A DNA stretch of 64,000 bases from Desulfofalx alkaliphila DSM 12257 (GTDB lineage Bacteria; Bacillota; Desulfotomaculia; Desulfotomaculales; Desulfohalotomaculaceae), in contig NZ_JONT01000007.1 in assembly GCF_000711975.1 (NCBI RefSeq), forward strand, positions 62,001-126,000, given 5' to 3'. Position 1 is the stretch's first letter. Each line of letters begins with the position of its first letter. Of the stretch, positions 56,203-64,000 are shown in pieces. Made by a program: the position numbers and the translations under genes. Under the pieces are notes generated by a model that did not search any database, was not told where the DNA came from, and worked only from the letters and a program-made list of their open reading frames with translations.

Positions 56203-56367
56203 TTATACTAGGCTACGTTCTGCTCTTTGAATGGCCAGTGCTACGAAGTTACCACATTCCCGTGAGGTCAGGTCCCCGTAATCAGAACCCTTAATTTTAT
56301 GGGCCACACCCATTTCCTGTGCCATCTCATACTTTAGAGCATCACTCATTAATTTCCTTCTAGCCAT
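56203..56367 (-). CDS. Short alpha/beta-type small acid-soluble spore protein
   Basis: The 54-residue protein has the SASP core: LKYEMAQEMGVAHKIKGSDYGDLTSRECGNFVALAIQRAERSLV. EMAQEMG and YGDLTSRECG match the first DNA-contacting region and the GPR-type and central motifs. The usual C-terminal 'GGxMVKxMhexxE' is altered to GNFVALAIQRAE. ATG 56367 follows GGGGGG. SASPs coat and protect spore DNA. Confidence 0.85.
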   Translation of the reverse strand: MARRKLMSDALKYEMAQEMGVAHKIKGSDYGDLTSRECGNFVALAIQRAERSLV

Positions 56368-56441
56368 AATTACAACCCCCCTTAAGATTAGCATGCACAT
56401 ATAAAATGATTAAATACGGGGGATCTTATGGCTGTATTGCT

Positions 56442-58151
56442 TTATTTTTTCTTAATTTCTAAATCAAAGGGCCACATGTTTAAGCCGCCTTCCAGCAGCT
56501 TTACATTTTCAAAACCGGCACCGCGCAGCGTTCTCACTGCCTCGTATGCTCTGATACCCATGGGGCAGATGGTAACAATTTCTTTATCCCTGGGAATCTC
56601 TTCTAACTTCTCACGCAGATCACCCAGGGCCACCTGCATGATGCGGTCGTCTTTAAAGTGTTTCGGTGCAAACTGCTCGGCGGTACGTACGTCTAACAAC
56701 AAGAGGTCTTCACCGTCTTCCAGTTTTTCCAGCAGCTGCTGGGATTTAATTGTTTCAGCCAAGCCGTCAACTTTGTTGCGCACCACGTTCACCGCATGGG
56801 CCACCGGATCAATTGGTGAAGAGAAGGGCGGTGCATATCCCAAGTCAAGGTTGCTTAAGTCTTCCAGTGTTGCGCCAAAGGTAATGGCCGTAGCCACCAC
56901 GTCAATGCGTTTTACCACGTCACCCTTACCAATTCCCTGGGCACCTAAAATGCGTTTGCTGTCGGCATCGGCAATGATTTTAAACTGTACCAAACCGTGG
57001 CGGGCGTGGTAGTGAGTGCGGTCTAAACCGGAGCTAACTGCAGTAATAACATTATAGCCAAGGTTTTTGGCCTGCTGCTCCCCAAGGCCTGTCCGACCCA
57101 CATTCATTTCAAACACTTCTGCCACACCGGTGCCCAGCACACCCTTAAAGGTGCTCTCTCCTCCGGTTACATTATCCCCCACTACCCGGCCCTGACGGTT
57201 GGCATAGGTAGCCATGGGAGTATAAACCTTTTTACCGGAAATCAAGTGAACGTTTTCCACACAGTCACCGCAGGCATAAATGTCGGGGTCACTGGTCTGC
57301 ATGTACTCATTAACGGCAATGGCCCGGGCTTCACCAATTTCTAAACCTGCATCAGCGGCCAGCTGTACATTGGGGCGCACTCCGGAGGCCATAATTACCA
57401 ACTGACACTCAACAAATCCGTTCTTTTCGGTAACTACACCCTTTACATTGCCCTCTTCGTCTCCCTCAATGCGCAGCACCTTGTCTCCCAAGAAAAGGTC
57501 AACACCCTCGTCATACATATGACGCTGCAACCTTTGGGCCATATCGGCATCCAGCATGTTTGGCAGCACCTGGTCTTGCATCTCAACAATGGTTACCTCA
57601 ACCATCTTGTTAAAGAGTGCGTCTGCGCCTTCCATACCAATAAGACCGGCACCAATTACAACTGCCTGTTCTATATTACCGGTATCTACCAGTTCTCTAA
57701 TTTTTAACGAGTCGTCCGGATGGTTAAGCAGATGTACGCCTTTTAAGTCCACCCCTTCAATGGGCGGCACAAAGGGCGATGCACCGGTTGCCAATACCAG
57801 TTTGTCATACGGAAACTCCATTTCTTCACCGGTTTCCAAGTTTTTTGCCTTTACCACCTTATTTTGGCGATCAATGGCGGTGGCTTCGGTACGGGTATAA
57901 AGTTTTACACCCTTTTCCCGACCAAAGTAATTTGCATCCCGGGCCACCCCATATGAAGTCAAATACAATTCTTTATAATCATGAATCATGCCGGAAATAA
58001 AAAAGGGCATGCCACAACCGGCGTAAGAAGTTAACCCACCCCGTTCAAGAATTGTAATTTCCGCCTGCGGATTGCGACGGCGAGCACGGGCCGCAGCCTT
58101 GGGTCCGGCTGCCACACCACCGATTATCAGTATTTTCTGCTGTTCACTCAT
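56442..58151 (-). CDS. CoA-disulfide reductase-like flavoprotein with rhodanese domain
   Basis: The 569-residue protein has an FAD/NAD(P)H disulfide reductase part (about 1-455): KILIIGGVAAGPKAAARARR, the single active-site cysteine C46 in SYAGCGMPF, and the second nucleotide motif VIGAGLIGMEGADAL. A C-terminal rhodanese domain follows (about 465-569; LLLDVRTAEQF, active-site C in ICPMGIRAYEA). Such CoADR-RHD proteins reduce CoA disulfide, persulfide or polysulfide with NAD(P)H. The gene lies alone, next to the SASP gene. Confidence 0.92.
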   Translation of the reverse strand: MSEQQKILIIGGVAAGPKAAARARRRNPQAEITILERGGLTSYAGCGMPFFISGMIHDYKELYLTSYGVARDANYFGREKGVKLYTRTEATAIDRQNKVVKAKNLETGEEMEFPYDKLVLATGASPFVPPIEGVDLKGVHLLNHPDDSLKIRELVDTGNIEQAVVIGAGLIGMEGADALFNKMVEVTIVEMQDQVLPNMLDADMAQRLQRHMYDEGVDLFLGDKVLRIEGDEEGNVKGVVTEKNGFVECQLVIMASGVRPNVQLAADAGLEIGEARAIAVNEYMQTSDPDIYACGDCVENVHLISGKKVYTPMATYANRQGRVVGDNVTGGESTFKGVLGTGVAEVFEMNVGRTGLGEQQAKNLGYNVITAVSSGLDRTHYHARHGLVQFKIIADADSKRILGAQGIGKGDVVKRIDVVATAITFGATLEDLSNLDLGYAPPFSSPIDPVAHAVNVVRNKVDGLAETIKSQQLLEKLEDGEDLLLLDVRTAEQFAPKHFKDDRIMQVALGDLREKLEEIPRDKEIVTICPMGIRAYEAVRTLRGAGFENVKLLEGGLNMWPFDLEIKKK

Positions 58152-58302
58152 TATTATCCCCCCGCTTCTTGATAATAACGTTTGGATATAAACCCAAACG
58201 CTTACTCTATAACCAATAACATCTATATTTTATTTGATAACGGAATGATATTCAAGGGTATATCAGTAGAAAATTCTGCACAATTGCACTTACGCCCTTC
58301 CT

Positions 58303-58330
58303 AAAAAAATAAACCGGGCCTAAACCCGGT
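58303..58330 (-). terminator. Terminator after the CD1247-type gene
   Basis: ACCGGG and CCCGGT form a 6-bp stem with a 6-nt loop, extended by AA/TT pairs and followed on the minus strand by TTTATTTTTTT. Confidence 0.85.
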
Positions 58331-58337
58331 TCATTAT

Positions 58338-58793
58338 CTATAGATCATCATCTTGTTCCCTTCCACCCACCAACTGTTCCGGTTCATCGGCGGAAGAAAA
58401 AGAATCATCATTTATAAACACCACTTCATCACAATTGGGACATGCCACTTCAATTGTATCTTCATGGTCTAAAATATCTGATTCAAACATTACTGTTTCG
58501 CCACAACTGGGACAATCCACTTCAACAAATTCTTCATAGTCTTCCACTTCACCACAACAGGGACCGTCATCTTCGTAAAAATCGTCTTCAAGGCTGTACA
58601 AATCTTCATCTAAAGTTTCAACATAGTCCTCCAGTTGTTCTTGCATCTCTTGCAGGTCGTTTACCTCTTCAGCAAATTCCGCTAACACATCAATAATACC
58701 GTTTAGCAATTTGCCCTCTTTGCTTTCTTCTGAAATGTCTAATCCGGCAGCCAAACCCTGCAGATATGCCACCCTGGCCCTCAGGTCGTTCAT
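58338..58793 (-). CDS. CD1247-type zinc-ribbon acidic protein
   Basis: The 151-residue protein has an N-terminal helical segment (LRARVAYLQGLAAGLDISEESKEGKLLNGIIDVL) followed by an acidic coiled region. It ends with a CxxC...CxxC zinc ribbon (VDCPSCGETV and VACPNCDEVVF). This matches the CD1247 N-terminal-domain family of clostridia, of unknown function. It lies upstream of the flavoprotein and downstream of efp. Confidence 0.8.
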   Translation of the reverse strand: MNDLRARVAYLQGLAAGLDISEESKEGKLLNGIIDVLAEFAEEVNDLQEMQEQLEDYVETLDEDLYSLEDDFYEDDGPCCGEVEDYEEFVEVDCPSCGETVMFESDILDHEDTIEVACPNCDEVVFINDDSFSSADEPEQLVGGREQDDDL

Positions 58794-58900
58794 TGCGCAA
58801 CCCCCTTTGTAAAATTTTATTTACCAAGCTTAGTCATTGCTAGTATATTATGTCACTTAAAGTTAGTTTTTAAACATTAAAACAGGGCTGAATTGACTGC

Positions 58901-59458
58901 TTACACCCGCTTAATATAATGCCCGGTGCGGGTATCAATTTGCAGCACATCACCGGTGTTAATAAAGAAAGGCACGTTAACAATATAGCCGGTTTCCAAG
59001 GTGGCAGGTTTGCTGCCGCCGGATGCAGTGTCCCCTTTAATACCGGGGGTGGTATCCACCACCTCTAATTCCACAAAGTTAGGTAAATCTATACCGATGG
59101 ACTTTCCTTTAAACAATAAATTGGTAATGGTCATATTTTCCTTTAGGAAATTAATGGCTTCACCCAGCTGTTCTTTAGTCATGCCAAACTGATCATAGGT
59201 TTCGGTGTCCATAAAGTAATATTCACTGCCGTCATTATAAAGATATTGCACTTCTTTTCTCTCGATATGAGCTCTGGCGATTTTTTCGCCGGCGTTAAAG
59301 GTTTTATCCACGGTGGCACCGGTGCGTAAATTCTTCAGCTTTGAACGCACAAAGGCAGACCCTTTGCCCGGCTTTACGTGCTGAAAATCCAACACCTGAT
59401 ACACCTCGTTATCCATCTCAATGGTTAATCCTGTTCTAAAATCATTGGTTGAAATCAT
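58901..59458 (-). CDS. efp: Elongation factor P
   Basis: The 185-residue protein has the three EF-P domains: KOW-like N-terminus ([43 protein letters not shown]), central OB fold ([11 protein letters not shown]) and C-terminal [29 protein letters not shown]. It rescues ribosomes stalled at polyproline. The K of [10 protein letters not shown] is the modifiable position. It follows the peptidase gene. Confidence 0.97.
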   Translation of the reverse strand: MISTNDFRTGLTIEMDNEVYQVLDFQHVKPGKGSAFVRSKLKNLRTGATVDKTFNAGEKIARAHIERKEVQYLYNDGSEYYFMDTETYDQFGMTKEQLGEAINFLKENMTITNLLFKGKSIGIDLPNFVELEVVDTTPGIKGDTASGGSKPATLETGYIVNVPFFINTGDVLQIDTRTGHYIKRV

Positions 59459-59488
59459 TTTCTTTTTACCCCCTTAAAGTTCTATGTA

Positions 59489-60568
59489 TTATATAACCAA
59501 CAACTCTTCTTTAGGAGTTTTTGTCAGTATACGGGCACCATCCTCTGTAACTAACAAAATATCCTCTATTCTCACTCCCCCCCAGCCAGGTAAGTAAATT
59601 CCCGGTTCCACAGTAACAACCATTCCCGGTTGTAGCTCAGTATTATCTTGGGGTGATAGCCTGGGCCCTTCATGTATCACTAAACCTACCCCGTGTCCCG
59701 TTCCATGACCGAAATAGTCAGCATAGCCATACCGCTCAATTACACCTCTGGCCGCTGCATCCACCGCCGATGCTGCAACACCGGGCTTAACGGCATTTAT
59801 GCCACTGACCTGTGCTTCCAGCACTATCTTGTATATCTCTTGCTGCTTAGCACTGGGGCTGCCCAGCACAAAATTTCTGGTTATATCTGAGTGATAGCCC
59901 TTGTACACCGCTCCGAAATCCACCGTTACCATATCACCGGTATTAATTACCCGGTCGGAAGCTACACCGTGGGGCAAGGCTCCCCGGGGGCCGGAGGCCA
60001 CAATAATATTAAAGGCCGGTCTTTCTGCACCCAGGCGGCGCATAATAATTTCCAGTTCCAAGGCAAACTGTTTTTCAGTTATACCGGGCTTCACATGGGG
60101 CAGTACCTCAGCCCAGGCCCGGTCAGCCAAGGCCACTGCATGTTCTAACAGGCGCAGTTCTTCCTGGTCTTTTACCATTCTAATGCCTTCGGTGATACCT
60201 TTAACAGGAATAAGCTCTGTTTCCGGTAAGTACTGAACCATATTTTGATAATTTTCATGGGTTACATAGTCAGTCTCGAAACCTAACCTATTTATTCCCC
60301 ACTGTTTAGCAGTGGCCATTATTTTTTCAAAAATATCATTACCCAGTTGAATTACTTTAATTATCTCCGCACCGGGACATTGTTCCTTAGCCTGGTCTAT
60401 GTAGCGAAAGTCAGTATATAAATAAAGCTTTTCGGCCGTCACCAGCAGTTTAGCGTTTGTACCGGTAAAACCGCTTAAATAACGAACGTTATCCAGCCTT
60501 TCAACAAGCATGGCGTCTATTTTGTTTTCGGATAAACCTTGCTGTAATTTTTGTACCCTTTTATTCAT
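59489..60568 (-). CDS. Proline peptidase (M24, Xaa-Pro dipeptidase type)
   Basis: The 359-residue protein has a creatinase N-terminal domain (about 1-125) and a pita-bread M24 catalytic domain. Metal ligands appear as D in [21 protein letters not shown] in [17 protein letters not shown] and E in [18 protein letters not shown]. It splits Xaa-Pro bonds. It overlaps aroQ by 4 nt and precedes efp, a common Firmicute order (aroQ-pepP/Q-efp). Confidence 0.95.
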   Translation of the reverse strand: MNKRVQKLQQGLSENKIDAMLVERLDNVRYLSGFTGTNAKLLVTAEKLYLYTDFRYIDQAKEQCPGAEIIKVIQLGNDIFEKIMATAKQWGINRLGFETDYVTHENYQNMVQYLPETELIPVKGITEGIRMVKDQEELRLLEHAVALADRAWAEVLPHVKPGITEKQFALELEIIMRRLGAERPAFNIIVASGPRGALPHGVASDRVINTGDMVTVDFGAVYKGYHSDITRNFVLGSPSAKQQEIYKIVLEAQVSGINAVKPGVAASAVDAAARGVIERYGYADYFGHGTGHGVGLVIHEGPRLSPQDNTELQPGMVVTVEPGIYLPGWGGVRIEDILLVTEDGARILTKTPKEELLVI

Positions 60569-61014
60569 GTTAAACCTCCATTAGCCTGTAATAACTGAAC
60601 TGCCGCCCGCAGTGCCAATAGGTAACCCTGCATGCCAAAACCTGAAATTTGACCTACCGCCACCGGGGCAATCACCGAGCGATGGCGAAACTCTTCCCTG
60701 GCATAAATGTTAGAAAGATGTACTTCTATTACCGGCAACTTCACCGCCGACACCGCATCGCGCAGGGCAATGCTGTAATGGGTGTAGGCACCGGGATTAA
60801 TAATCACTGCGTCAAAGGCACCCATGGCTTGGTGTAGCTTGTCCACCAGTATGCCCTCATGATTTGATTGGAAGCATTCAACCTCAACATTTAGCTCCTT
60901 GGCCAAGGCAGCTATGTTGGCATTAATTTCTTCTAATGTAATTGTACCATATACCGCCGGCTCCCGCTTGCCCAGCAGGTTAAGATTTGGCCCATGAAGC
61001 ACCAATATTTTCAA
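60565..61014 (-). CDS. aroQ: 3-dehydroquinate dehydratase, type II
   Basis: The 149-residue protein has [18 protein letters not shown], the [14 protein letters not shown] helix, [17 protein letters not shown] and [16 protein letters not shown], the full AroQ pattern, including the catalytic Tyr and His. It makes 3-dehydroshikimate in the shikimate path. TTG 61014 has AGGTG 6 nt upstream; the longer frame from 61071 lacks a ribosome site. Confidence 0.96.
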   Translation of the reverse strand: MKILVLHGPNLNLLGKREPAVYGTITLEEINANIAALAKELNVEVECFQSNHEGILVDKLHQAMGAFDAVIINPGAYTHYSIALRDAVSAVKLPVIEVHLSNIYAREEFRHRSVIAPVAVGQISGFGMQGYLLALRAAVQLLQANGGLT

Positions 61015-61141
61015 CAAAAACACCTGCCTTATAAACGAAAACATTTTACCATAATATACTAATGCCTTCAATCGCTTGGGTGTGTGATCACAAATTTTAT
61101 TTTTAGAAAAAGAGACTTCGGAAATTTTCTGCCGTGTAAAT

Positions 61142-61164
61142 AAGGCTCGATTAAATCGAGCCTT
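61142..61164 (-). terminator. Terminator overlapping the pmbA stop codon
   Basis: AAGGCTCGAT and ATCGAGCCTT form a perfect 10-bp stem with a 3-nt loop, followed by TATTTACACG on the minus strand. The stop codon lies in the stem. Confidence 0.75.
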
Positions 61165-62503
61165 AACCGCTTACTGTCATTTGGGAAACCCGTACGGTGG
61201 GAGCACCCTTTCCGCCAAAGAATTGTAAATCGCTACCCACCGCATCCACCGATTTTAACAATTCCATTACGTTGCCGCCAATGGCAATACCGCGAACCGG
61301 TCTGGTAAATTGACCGTTTTCAATTAATATACCCGAGGCACCAACTGAGAAATCCCCGGAAATAGGGTTGGCTGTGTGCATACCCATTACTTCGGTTAAA
61401 TACAGTCCCTTGGGAATATCTTTAATTAATTGCTCCGGATCCTTTTCTCCGGGTTGAATATAAAAATTGGTTGTTCCCACCTCCGGTGTGCTTTTAAATG
61501 AGCCGCGCACACCGTTACCGGTGGACTCTACTGCATCTTTGGCAGCTGTATATGTATTATATAAATAACCCTTCAGTAAGCCCTGATCAATTAAAACCGT
61601 TTTAGATGAAGGCACACCTTCCCCGTCAAAGGGGGCTGAGGCAATACCGCCGGCCATTGAGCCGTCATCTATTATTGTCACCTTGTTTGAAGCCACATCT
61701 GTACCTACTTTTCCGGCAAACAAGGACCGACCCTTTTGTACCGCCTCACTGGATAGGGCCGGTCCCAATAATCCTAAAAAGCTGGCGGCTATGTAGGGGT
61801 CTAGCACCACCGTCAACCGTTGGGTAGATATTGGTTTGGCCCCCAACATGCGCACCGCCCGCTGGGCGGCCAACTTCCCTACTTTCAAAGGATCTAAGTC
61901 CTTAAGTTTTAAGCTGTAGTCTATGGCAAAGCCGGTTTGACTGTCGTGATCACCGCCGGCCACCAGGGCCACATATAAGCCACTGTATGCCCCCCTATAG
62001 GTGGCAGAAAGCCCCTTTGAGTTGACAATAAATACCTCCGCTTCACCGTCCTGATAGGTGGAACTCTCAATGACTTTTATTCTTTTGTCATAGTTTTTGG
62101 CCGCCTTCTCCATTTCCAAGGCTAAATTTATCTTGCTTTCCACCGTTGCCTCTTTTATGGCAGGGTCGTATAATTCCAGCTGTGGATATTGGCCCCCTGC
62201 ATCGGGCAAGTTGTTATATTGGTCTTTTTCGTTAATATCGGCATTGGCCATGGCCTGTTTAGCCAACTCCTCAATGCCGGTGGCACCCAGTTCAGTGCTA
62301 AAGGCAAAACCTACTTTACCGTTATTAATTAAGCGCAGACCGATTCCCCGGTCCTCGGCCAGTTTCATTGTTTCAACCACACCGTCATGAACATCTATGG
62401 ATAAGGATTTGGATCGAACTATGTAAGCTTCAGCCATCTCTGCGCCCCTTTGGCGGGCTTTGGCCACAGCACCTTCTGCAACGTTGAGCATATTATCCGG
62501 CAT
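61163..62503 (-). CDS. pmbA: TldE/PmbA-type subunit of the TldD/TldE protease
   Basis: The 446-residue protein has the TldD/PmbA fold: an N-terminal domain ([29 protein letters not shown]), a central segment ([29 protein letters not shown]) and the end [28 protein letters not shown]. It lacks the HExxxH of TldD, so it is the non-catalytic partner. In other bacteria the pair matures peptides such as microcin B17 and degrades CcdA. tldD lies further upstream on the same strand. Confidence 0.93.
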   Translation of the reverse strand: MPDNMLNVAEGAVAKARQRGAEMAEAYIVRSKSLSIDVHDGVVETMKLAEDRGIGLRLINNGKVGFAFSTELGATGIEELAKQAMANADINEKDQYNNLPDAGGQYPQLELYDPAIKEATVESKINLALEMEKAAKNYDKRIKVIESSTYQDGEAEVFIVNSKGLSATYRGAYSGLYVALVAGGDHDSQTGFAIDYSLKLKDLDPLKVGKLAAQRAVRMLGAKPISTQRLTVVLDPYIAASFLGLLGPALSSEAVQKGRSLFAGKVGTDVASNKVTIIDDGSMAGGIASAPFDGEGVPSSKTVLIDQGLLKGYLYNTYTAAKDAVESTGNGVRGSFKSTPEVGTTNFYIQPGEKDPEQLIKDIPKGLYLTEVMGMHTANPISGDFSVGASGILIENGQFTRPVRGIAIGGNVMELLKSVDAVGSDLQFFGGKGAPTVRVSQMTVSG

Positions 62504-62578
62504 ATTAAATAGGCAACTCCTTTCACAAGCTAACCATTAATATAATTCAATACCAGACAAAATATTCCTTTTAATACA

Positions 62579-62610
62579 CAAAAAAAAGAAGCCCTTGTTT
62601 TAGGGCCTTC
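62579..62610 (-). terminator. Terminator after the YabG-like short gene
   Basis: AGGGCCTTC (62602-62610) pairs with GAAGCCCT (62588-62595) with one bulged base. The minus strand continues with seven T residues (CTTTTTTT). It overlaps the stop codon of the 70-residue gene. Confidence 0.75.
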
Positions 62611-62822
62611 TAATGAACCATGGAATTACTGGTTAGAGCAAATAATTTTCGAGCGGAGACAGGGCACAACTCCTGAACAGACGCTTCCACTATCAGGTTG
62701 GGGTCTAATAGGGCCAGAATCGCCACCCTCTCTCCGGTACTTTGATTTGTATAAAAACCCAAAACACAAAACTGCATATCCTCGCCATAAACCTTTCTGG
62801 TTACGATGTCACCTATCTTCAC
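62610..62822 (-). CDS. Stand-alone YabG-like N-terminal domain protein
   Basis: The 70-residue protein begins MKIGDIVTRKVYGEDMQFCVLGFY and continues RVAILALLDPNLIVEASVQELCPV. This closely resembles the N-terminal SH3/KOW-like domain of YabG, the sporulation protease. The protease domain is missing: it ends ALTSNSMVH followed by a terminator, and no remnant of YabG is visible downstream. It could be a truncated gene or a small domain protein. The start follows GAAGGGTGAAGAT-type sequence. Confidence 0.6.
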   Translation of the reverse strand: MKIGDIVTRKVYGEDMQFCVLGFYTNQSTGERVAILALLDPNLIVEASVQELCPVSARKLFALTSNSMVH

Positions 62823-63174
62823 CCTTCTACCCCCCTAGAGTAAAACTAACAGGCCACCTTCCTTTATGTAACATATGTACCCACTCCGACAGTTGTGTAT
62901 GGAATAACTTTGTATTACAGGTGGTCCCTTTGACATTCCCGCCTTATCCCTTTCGCAATGAAAACCCGGCTGCCGGCAGCCGAAGAAAAATTTATGAAAA
63001 ATAAGTCGTCCGGGCGACTGTATTTTTTTCCTGCCTATGCAAAAATATATAGCAATTAATTAATAGCCATAATCATTAAGCATATCCACCCTTTTCTTTT
63101 TGACCGGGCCTTTTTGCGCTCGGTAATTTTTTTTGATATTATATCTAAACAGTATAATTAAGAGGTGAATATAG
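62823..63174. other. 352-bp intergenic region with hairpins
   Basis: The space between the YabG-like gene (leftward) and the 33-residue gene (rightward) contains the palindrome CGGCTGCCGGCAGCCG (62967-62982). A terminator-like AGTCG/CGACT hairpin follows, with TATTTTTTT on the plus strand (63004-63029). TATAAT at 63153-63158 may be the -10 for the small gene. I do not recognise a riboswitch family. Confidence 0.5.
63004..63029 (+). terminator. Small terminator hairpin in the intergenic region
   Basis: AGTCG-TCCGGG-CGACT is followed by GTATTTTTTT on the plus strand. Any plus transcript starting after 62830 would end here, and none encodes an obvious protein. It also has T-rich sequence on the other strand (TTATTTTTC). 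Confidence 0.6.
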
Positions 63175-63276
63175 ATGACCATACCGCAAATTCTCTTTGT
63201 TGGTTTTTTAGTAGCGATGGGGGTATTTGGCTTCGTTTGGGGCTTTAGGTCTGTACGTAAAGGTCAAAAGCGCTAA
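63175..63276 (+). CDS. 33-residue single-span membrane protein
   Basis: The peptide MTIPQILFVGFLVAMGVFGFVWGFRSVRKGQKR has one hydrophobic helix (about 4-24) and a basic cytoplasmic-type tail. AAGAGGTGAATATAG before ATG 63175 is a strong ribosome site, and TATAAT lies 16 nt before that. It is convergent with tldD. I recognise no family. Confidence 0.6.
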   Translation: MTIPQILFVGFLVAMGVFGFVWGFRSVRKGQKR

Positions 63277-63316
63277 AATAAAAAACCAATAAACCGGCTG
63301 CAAATTTTCATGAAGG

Positions 63317-64000
63317 CTATAATCTTCTAATTTTATAATCCCTGGGCATATCCTGGGCGGTTAGTCTTTTAATCTCCCCATTGGGTGATACAGGGTCACC
63401 CGTGCCACCCACCACTATTTTAGGGATGCGCATGGTTGGTTGGGCGTCCGATACCGGCACCCCTTGGCCGTCTTTACCGCAGGTGCCGATGGCAAAACCA
63501 AGGTCGCTGCCTACCAGGTCTACAATTCTCAGCACCTCCGGGCCGTTACCGGTGAGCGTTGCACCCCTTACCATGGGCCCTATTTCTCCGTCACTTATTA
63601 AGTAACCCTCGGCAACATCAAAGACAAAGTCCCCGGTGGTGGTATTTACCTGGCCGCCGCCCATTTTTTTGACCAACAAACCTTCTTTGGTGTCTTTAAT
63701 AATTTCCTCCGGATCTGTTTTACCGGCAGCAACATATGTATTGGCCATTCGGGGAATGGGTTTCTCCTGATAAGATTGCCTGCGCCCATGGCCGTTGGGC
63801 TGCCGTCCCTCTTTTTTGGCAGTGAGACGATCATATAAAAAATCTGTCAATACACCGTCTTTAATTAGCTCCACCGGGCGCGAAGCTACCCCTTCATCGT
63901 CAAAACTGTAGGAACCGTATTGATCCGGCATGGTGGCATCATCAATTACCGTCACCAGTTCAGAGGCCACCTGTTGGTCTTTTTGGCCGGCATAAACAGA
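63317..64000 (-). CDS. tldD: TldD catalytic subunit, N-terminal part beyond the window
   Basis: The last 227 codons of the gene are visible. They have VIDDATMPDQYGSYSFDDEGVASRPVELIKDGVLTDFLYDRLTA, RMANTYVAAGKTDPEEIIKDTKEGLLVKKMGGGQVNTTTGDFVFDVAEGYLI and GNGPEVLRIVDLVGSDLGFAIGTCGKDGQGVPVSDAQPTMRI, typical of TldD. The zinc motif HExxxH should lie upstream, past the right edge. Its partner PmbA is 0.8 kb further down on the same strand. Confidence 0.95.
   Translation of the reverse strand, partial: SVYAGQKDQQVASELVTVIDDATMPDQYGSYSFDDEGVASRPVELIKDGVLTDFLYDRLTAKKEGRQPNGHGRRQSYQEKPIPRMANTYVAAGKTDPEEIIKDTKEGLLVKKMGGGQVNTTTGDFVFDVAEGYLISDGEIGPMVRGATLTGNGPEVLRIVDLVGSDLGFAIGTCGKDGQGVPVSDAQPTMRIPKIVVGGTGDPVSPNGEIKRLTAQDMPRDYKIRRL

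Overview
The window comes from a spore-forming, anaerobic member of the Clostridia, most like the Desulfotomaculum/Pelotomaculum group of Peptococcaceae. The evidence is a complete spoIIIA operon, spo0A, spoIVB, an alpha/beta-type spore protein gene, a flavin/Fe-S NADH/NADPH electron-transfer complex, and an OLE RNA with its OapA partner gene inside the isoprenoid operon. Most core genes lie on the minus strand.

Region 1 (1-15.3 kb) is metabolic. It holds the end of a hydantoinase/acetone carboxylase-like hyuAB pair with an XRE-cupin regulator, and a two-component system whose kinase has an N-terminal cysteine cluster. A three-gene NuoE/NuoF/NuoG-GltD complex follows. It resembles the Sporomusa-type Nfn (Stn) transhydrogenase and is preceded by a stand-alone Lrp/AsnC sensor domain. 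Then come diaminopimelate dehydrogenase, DegV, a dUTPase with an extra cysteine-rich domain, and YaaR.

Region 2 (about 15.4-30.0 kb) is an accessory insertion sitting in the middle of what looks like the convergent yaaR/usp terminator hairpin. Its left, leftward-transcribed half encodes a large serine recombinase, a TnpW-like protein, a lone HK97-type major capsid protein and a primase-helicase. An iteron-like array with possible origin function lies just downstream of the primase gene. Its right, rightward half is a defence cargo: an XRE regulator, a type I restriction-modification operon whose hsdM is split by an IS3-family insertion, and a small membrane protein paired with a TIR-like protein. 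The hsdS gene carries three 12-bp TAEL-type repeats. I see no portal, terminase or tail genes.

Region 3 (30-50.6 kb) is a long minus-strand housekeeping run: nusB, xseA, folD, fchA, xseB, ispA, OLE RNA, oapA, dxs, tlyA, a membrane-anchored nuclease-like gene, nadK, a YtqB-type methyltransferase, argR, recN, spoIVB, spo0A and a universal stress protein gene. Upstream of nusB are an Asp23/AmaP/DUF2273 envelope cluster and a two-gene biotin carboxylase/carboxyltransferase pair.

Region 4 (50.6-64 kb) has spoIIIAA-AH, a short SASP gene, a CoA-disulfide-reductase/rhodanese fusion, a zinc-ribbon protein, efp, a proline peptidase, aroQ, the TldE/PmbA and TldD pair (TldD runs off the window), a stand-alone YabG-like N-terminal domain, and a 33-residue membrane protein.
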